Below are positions 7,727-10,249 of a stretch of 10,249 nucleotides of DNA, in pieces (position 1 is the stretch's first letter; each line of letters opens with the position of its first letter). The notes under the pieces are model-generated. The model had not been told where the DNA came from and ran no database searches. It worked only from the letters and a program-made list of their open reading frames with translations. The translations under genes and the position numbers were made by a program. The stretch comes from Euperipatoides rowelli (lineage: Eukaryota > Onychophora > Udeonychophora > Euonychophora > Peripatopsidae): the NCBI GenBank assembly GCA_003024985.2, contig PXIH01S0046098.1; one strand, given 5' to 3'.

Positions 7727-8735
7727 GATCCCAACACTTTAAACGAAGCCTTATTATCTGAAAACGCAAGTGAATGGTGACAGGCCATAAGTGATGAGTT
7801 AAATAGCCTAGAAGAAAATTGTACTTGGGAACTTGTGAAAAGGCCTAAAGGGAGAAGCAAACTAGGTTCAAAGTGGATCTTTAAAACAAAATTTGATACA
7901 TCTGGAAAATTGCAGAAATTCAAAGCATGGTTAGTGGCAAAGGGCTTCAACCAATCCAAGGAATAGACTTTGATGAAACATTTGCACCAGTTGTGAAACA
8001 AAAGACACTCTGACTACTATTAGCAATATCAATAGACAGAGAATGGAAAACTTATGAAATAAATGTAAATTCAGCTTACTTGAATGGATATTGGATACCT
8101 AGATGAGGAAGTCTATATCGAAAGGCCAGAGAGACAAGAACCTTGTGATGATGATTTAGTGTGTCTCCTAGGCAGAAGTTTATATGGCCAAAAACAATCA
8201 GGCTGACAATGGAATACTAGACTTGATTCCTTTTTAGAATGATGGGGCCTAAAGAATTCCAAGGCTGACCCATGTGTGTACTTCCATCCTAAGAAAGACA
8301 TATTGATCGGAGTATCTGTAGATGATCTACTTATAACAGTAAAACATTACAACACATACAAACAATTCCAGAAGGCAATTGACAAGGAGTTTGGAGCAAG
8401 GGATATAGGGGAAGTTAGATACCTACTAGGAATTAAAATCAAAAGAGTGAAAACAATTAAATAAGCCTATGCCAAGAACAATATATCCAAAACTTCCTAG
8501 AAAAATACAGAATGGAAAATGCAAAGGAAGCAAGCACCCCTCTAGCACAGGGCACAAATCTCAAAAAGTTAGATAAAGAAGCCACAGCAGAAAATGCAGA
8601 TGTGCCATATAGACAGGCAATAGGCAGTTTATTATACCTAGCAGGATCAACTCGACCAGACCGGGCATATACACATCCTACATGAGTCAATTTTGTGAAA
8701 AACATTCCAGAGAACACTGGGGAGGTATAAAACAC
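7727..8735 (+). pseudogene. Copia reverse transcriptase remnant (RVT_2 type)
   Basis: Recognisable blocks, in order: EALLSENASEW, SLEENCTWELV, GSKWIFKTKFD, LVAKGFNQ, GIDFDETFAPVV, AYLNG, LDEEVYIERPE, SLYGQKQSG, DPCVY, the catalytic block, GEVRYLLGIKIKR, then further down YRQAIGSLLYLAGSTRPD. The active-site block reads SVDDLL (8315-8332), so both catalytic aspartates remain but the usual Tyr of YVDD is Ser. Stops in the matching frames are TGA at 7643, 7778, 8011, 8204 and 8240. Frame changes lie near 7950-7960, 8085-8098, 8445-8461 and 8671-8679. Not functional. Confidence 0.93.
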
Positions 8736-8770
8736 ACTTGTAGAGATACTTAAAGAAAAAAAAAATTACC

Positions 8771-9228
8771 TACAGAAAAACTGGAGGAAAATTAGAAGTT
8801 CCCGCCGATGCTGATTGGGCAAGTGATATAAATGACCAAAAATCTTATAGTGGATATGTGATAACATGAGCACTATTGAGCAGGAGCAGCAATCTCCTGG
8901 AGCAGCCGTAAACAAAGATGCACAGCACTTTCGACAGTGGAAGCGGAATACTAAAGAAGTGCTTTGGATGCAAAATCTATTACAAGAGATTGGAGCAAGT
9001 TGAATTTATAGAAAAGCCAACAATAATTAAGTCAGACAGCCTAGGAGAAATCAGCTTGATTCACAATAGTGTCAAATCAGAAAGGAGTAAGCATATGTCA
9101 TTTTTTCATTAGAGATTTAGTGGATCAAAAACAAGATCAAGCTGATGTACACACCCACCAATGATAATACAGTTGACCTAATTACCAAACTGTTAAGTCA
9201 AAGCAAACTGAAAAACACTCATAAAGTT
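8771..9228 (+). pseudogene. Copia RNase H remnant
   Basis: DADWASD (8807-8827) carries the first catalytic aspartate. After a TGA stop (8867) and a frame change near 8875-8883 the block ISWSSRKQRCTALSTVEAEY follows, with the catalytic Glu. Then KEVLWMQNLLQEIG, SDSLGEISL (third acidic position), RSKHM and the C-terminal TNDNTVDLITKLLS follow. Between the Glu block and KEVLW a few residues are missing, which points to a small deletion at about 8949. Frames change several times; it is inactive. Confidence 0.9.
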
Positions 9229-9295
9229 GTGATTACTTGCACAGTAAAATTTCATCAATAAAAGTAAGAAGGAAGAGAAAACCACAAAATCCATC

Positions 9296-9304
9296 AAGGG
9301 GAAG
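9296..9304 (+). promoter_or_regulatory. Polypurine tract (plus-strand primer)
   Basis: AAGGGGAAG lies directly before the TGTTA that begins the presumed 3' LTR, the position and composition expected of the RNase H-resistant primer for plus-strand DNA synthesis. Confidence 0.8.
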
Positions 9305-9529
9305 TGTTATAATAATGTATATACTGCTTAATTAATATACTTCTAGCAATGTTTTTCCCTTGTTTAAAAATGGGGAGCTTTTCAGCGGAATTAAAAGACT
9401 GATGGCCCTTCATCATTGTCTGTAATTAATGAAAACATACAACTTTTACCGAAACGCATCTGTTTGCTCTCCACCTTTTATAGCCATTAAACCAATCATG
9501 TCTTAGGTTTTCTAAGAAGAGTAGTAACA
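9305..9529 (+). repeat. Probable 3' LTR of the copia element
   Basis: It begins TGTTA right after the polypurine tract and ends TAACA at 9525-9529, a 5-bp terminal inverted repeat with the canonical TG...CA ends. The length, 225 bp, is within the range for copia LTRs. The left end is well fixed; the right end rests on the inverted match alone, because there is no second LTR here to compare with, and the target duplication cannot be tested as the 5' end is lost. Confidence 0.65.
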
Positions 9530-10066
9530 CTCGTGTTCCAGTACCAATTGATTTATAATGAAAATAATGTATTTGTATTTTTTCACAAAGCACTAAATAA
9601 AGAAAACTAAAACATTTTACACAATACTAGAAGTTTTTATTGCTTGAACAGTTCTTATATAGGATTGTTAAAAATATGAAGATTTTTCAAAGAATGTTGT
9701 TTAGATGGTGTAAATACACTAGAAGAAGAACCTGAACACTATAGCTCCATGGTAACTTTACTTACATAAATATTTAGGACCAAGGGGATGAAGATGAATA
9801 TTAAAACAAATTATTTTTTTTTTGCTCAATAAAATACATAGTATATTAAAATAAAAAGAAAAAACACATATGATTTTAAAATTCTAATAACTTATAAGTT
9901 AATAAGAGAGAGAGAGAAAGAGAGAGACTTTATTAAAAGAAAAAATATCTATTGATAACTAAAATATTAAAATAATAATACATTTAAGTAACATATTTTT
10001 AAATATAAATGAAGTTATAATTTGAGTAGAAATAATTGTTAATTTTATAAATATTGTTCATTACAG
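9530..10066. other. Intron end, no gene seen; (AG)n tract
   Basis: Contains an (AG)n microsatellite at 9905-9927 with one AA interruption. The rest is A+T-rich intron leading to the acceptor at 10066. Confidence 0.7.
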
Positions 10067-10243
10067 TAAAAATATGCAAGTATCCTGCAAATATTAAAAA
10101 TGGATGGATTGTATTTTTAAATCGAAACAGAAACGTTGGCAGCACAATAAAAATATTTTGCAACAGTGGATTTACAATAAATGAATTTAGAACTGCTAAA
10201 TGCATGTCCAATGGAGAATGGAGTAAAGAGCTTTCTTGTGCAA
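10067..10243 (+). CDS. Internal exon encoding one sushi (CCP/SCR) domain
   Basis: The frame gives a textbook sushi domain: C-K-Y-P (first Cys codon 10075), I-K-N-G (Asn-Gly at 10099-10104), G-S-T-I-K-I-F-C (second Cys 10159) followed by NSGF, third Cys 10201, NGEWS (10210-10224) and the fourth Cys 10237. The four cysteines should form C1-C3 and C2-C4 disulphides, so the module belongs in a secreted or extracellular protein. The exon starts after TTCATTACAG and stops before GTAAGT (10244-10249). It is 177 nt, phase 1 at both ends, so it encodes one whole module, as is usual where sushi genes grew by exon duplication. It fits the consensus better than the exon at 41-226. The antisense open frame at 9999-10211 is a shadow. 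Which sushi protein this is (complement-like, CUB-sushi, selectin-like or other) cannot be told from two modules. Confidence 0.92.
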
Positions 10244-10249
10244 GTAAGT

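Larger units (their letters stand above)
7071..9529 (+). mobile_element. 5'-truncated, decayed Ty1/copia LTR retrotransposon
   Basis: In order, the element retains the C-terminal part of integrase, a variable linker, reverse transcriptase, RNase H, a polypurine tract and a probable 3' LTR. Integrase ahead of reverse transcriptase is the pol order of Ty1/copia (Ty3/mdg4 elements have integrase last), and the protein motifs also match copia. Gag, protease, the integrase catalytic core and the 5' LTR are missing: homology begins at about 7077, just after an in-frame stop. Several frameshifts and in-frame stops, mostly TGA, interrupt it, so it is a fossil on the same strand as the host gene. It lies inside the host intron and should be spliced out. 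Confidence 0.93.
227..10066 (+). other. Large intron between two sushi exons
   Basis: The donor is GTAAGT at 227-232 and the acceptor is TTCATTACAG ending at 10066. Splicing would join the single A at 226 to TA at 10067-10068, giving an Ile codon. That leaves a linker of Gln-Ile-Lys-Ile between the last Cys of the first domain and the first Cys of the second, a normal length for neighbouring sushi repeats. I looked for further sushi-like exons on the plus strand between them (paired Cys codons, Trp, phase-1 donor) and found none. The intron has been colonised by a SINE-like element and a copia-type retrotransposon. That the two exons are truly consecutive is inferred from phase and linker; it is not proved by transcripts. 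Confidence 0.75.

Noticed and set aside
7699-8735. Minus-strand frames within 7699-8001, 8113-8301 and 8457-8735
   Set aside because: Antisense shadows of the copia reverse transcriptase.
9530-9660. Longer LTR ending at TTGAACA near 9650
   Set aside because: The inverted match to the TGTTA start is poorer than for TAACA at 9525-9529; it remains a weaker alternative.
9999-10211. 70-codon minus-strand frame
   Set aside because: Antisense of the second sushi exon, which has matching splice sites and conserved cysteines on the plus strand.
1-10249. CRISPR array, bacterial operon or phage module
   Set aside because: No regularly spaced repeats, no ribosome binding sites or dense coding; the splice sites and retroelements show a eukaryotic genome.

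Overview
This window looks like nuclear DNA of an animal, most likely an invertebrate. It is very A+T-rich (about 70% by eye), has long homopolymer runs and microsatellites, spliced exons with eukaryotic splice sites, a tRNA-derived short retroposon and the decayed remains of a Ty1/copia retrotransposon. I see no operons, Shine-Dalgarno sites, CRISPR array or prokaryotic gene organisation. The species cannot be named from the sequence.

Layout. Two plus-strand exons sit at the extreme ends (about 41-226 and 10067-10243). Each encodes one complete sushi (CCP/SCR) domain. Both appear to be symmetric phase 1-1 exons, both end in the same donor (A|GTAAGT), and joining them would leave a four-residue linker between the domains. 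The simplest reading is two consecutive exons of one sushi-repeat protein of the extracellular space or cell surface, separated by one intron of about 9.8 kb. Everything between them is intronic.

Inside the intron: 253-538 (minus strand) is a SINE-like element with a tRNA-Ser-like head and an A tail; 2178-2225 holds a perfect 17-bp inverted repeat forming a compact hairpin; 3006-3060, 3425-4246 and 4522-4642 hold small diverged repeats; 3626-3686 holds an (AAAT)n microsatellite and a G12 run; 6014-6280 is an unrecognised open frame that is less A+T-rich than its surroundings; 7071-9529 is a 5'-truncated, minus-gag copia element with remnants of integrase, reverse transcriptase and RNase H, a polypurine tract and a probable 3' LTR. 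The rest is unremarkable A+T-rich intron.

The genes do not form a multi-gene system: one host gene contributes its exons, and the other recognisable units are insertions in its intron. I did not find a convincing undescribed system. The items most worth checking are the 2178-2225 hairpin, the 6014-6280 frame, the possible alternative first exon at the left edge and the SINE.
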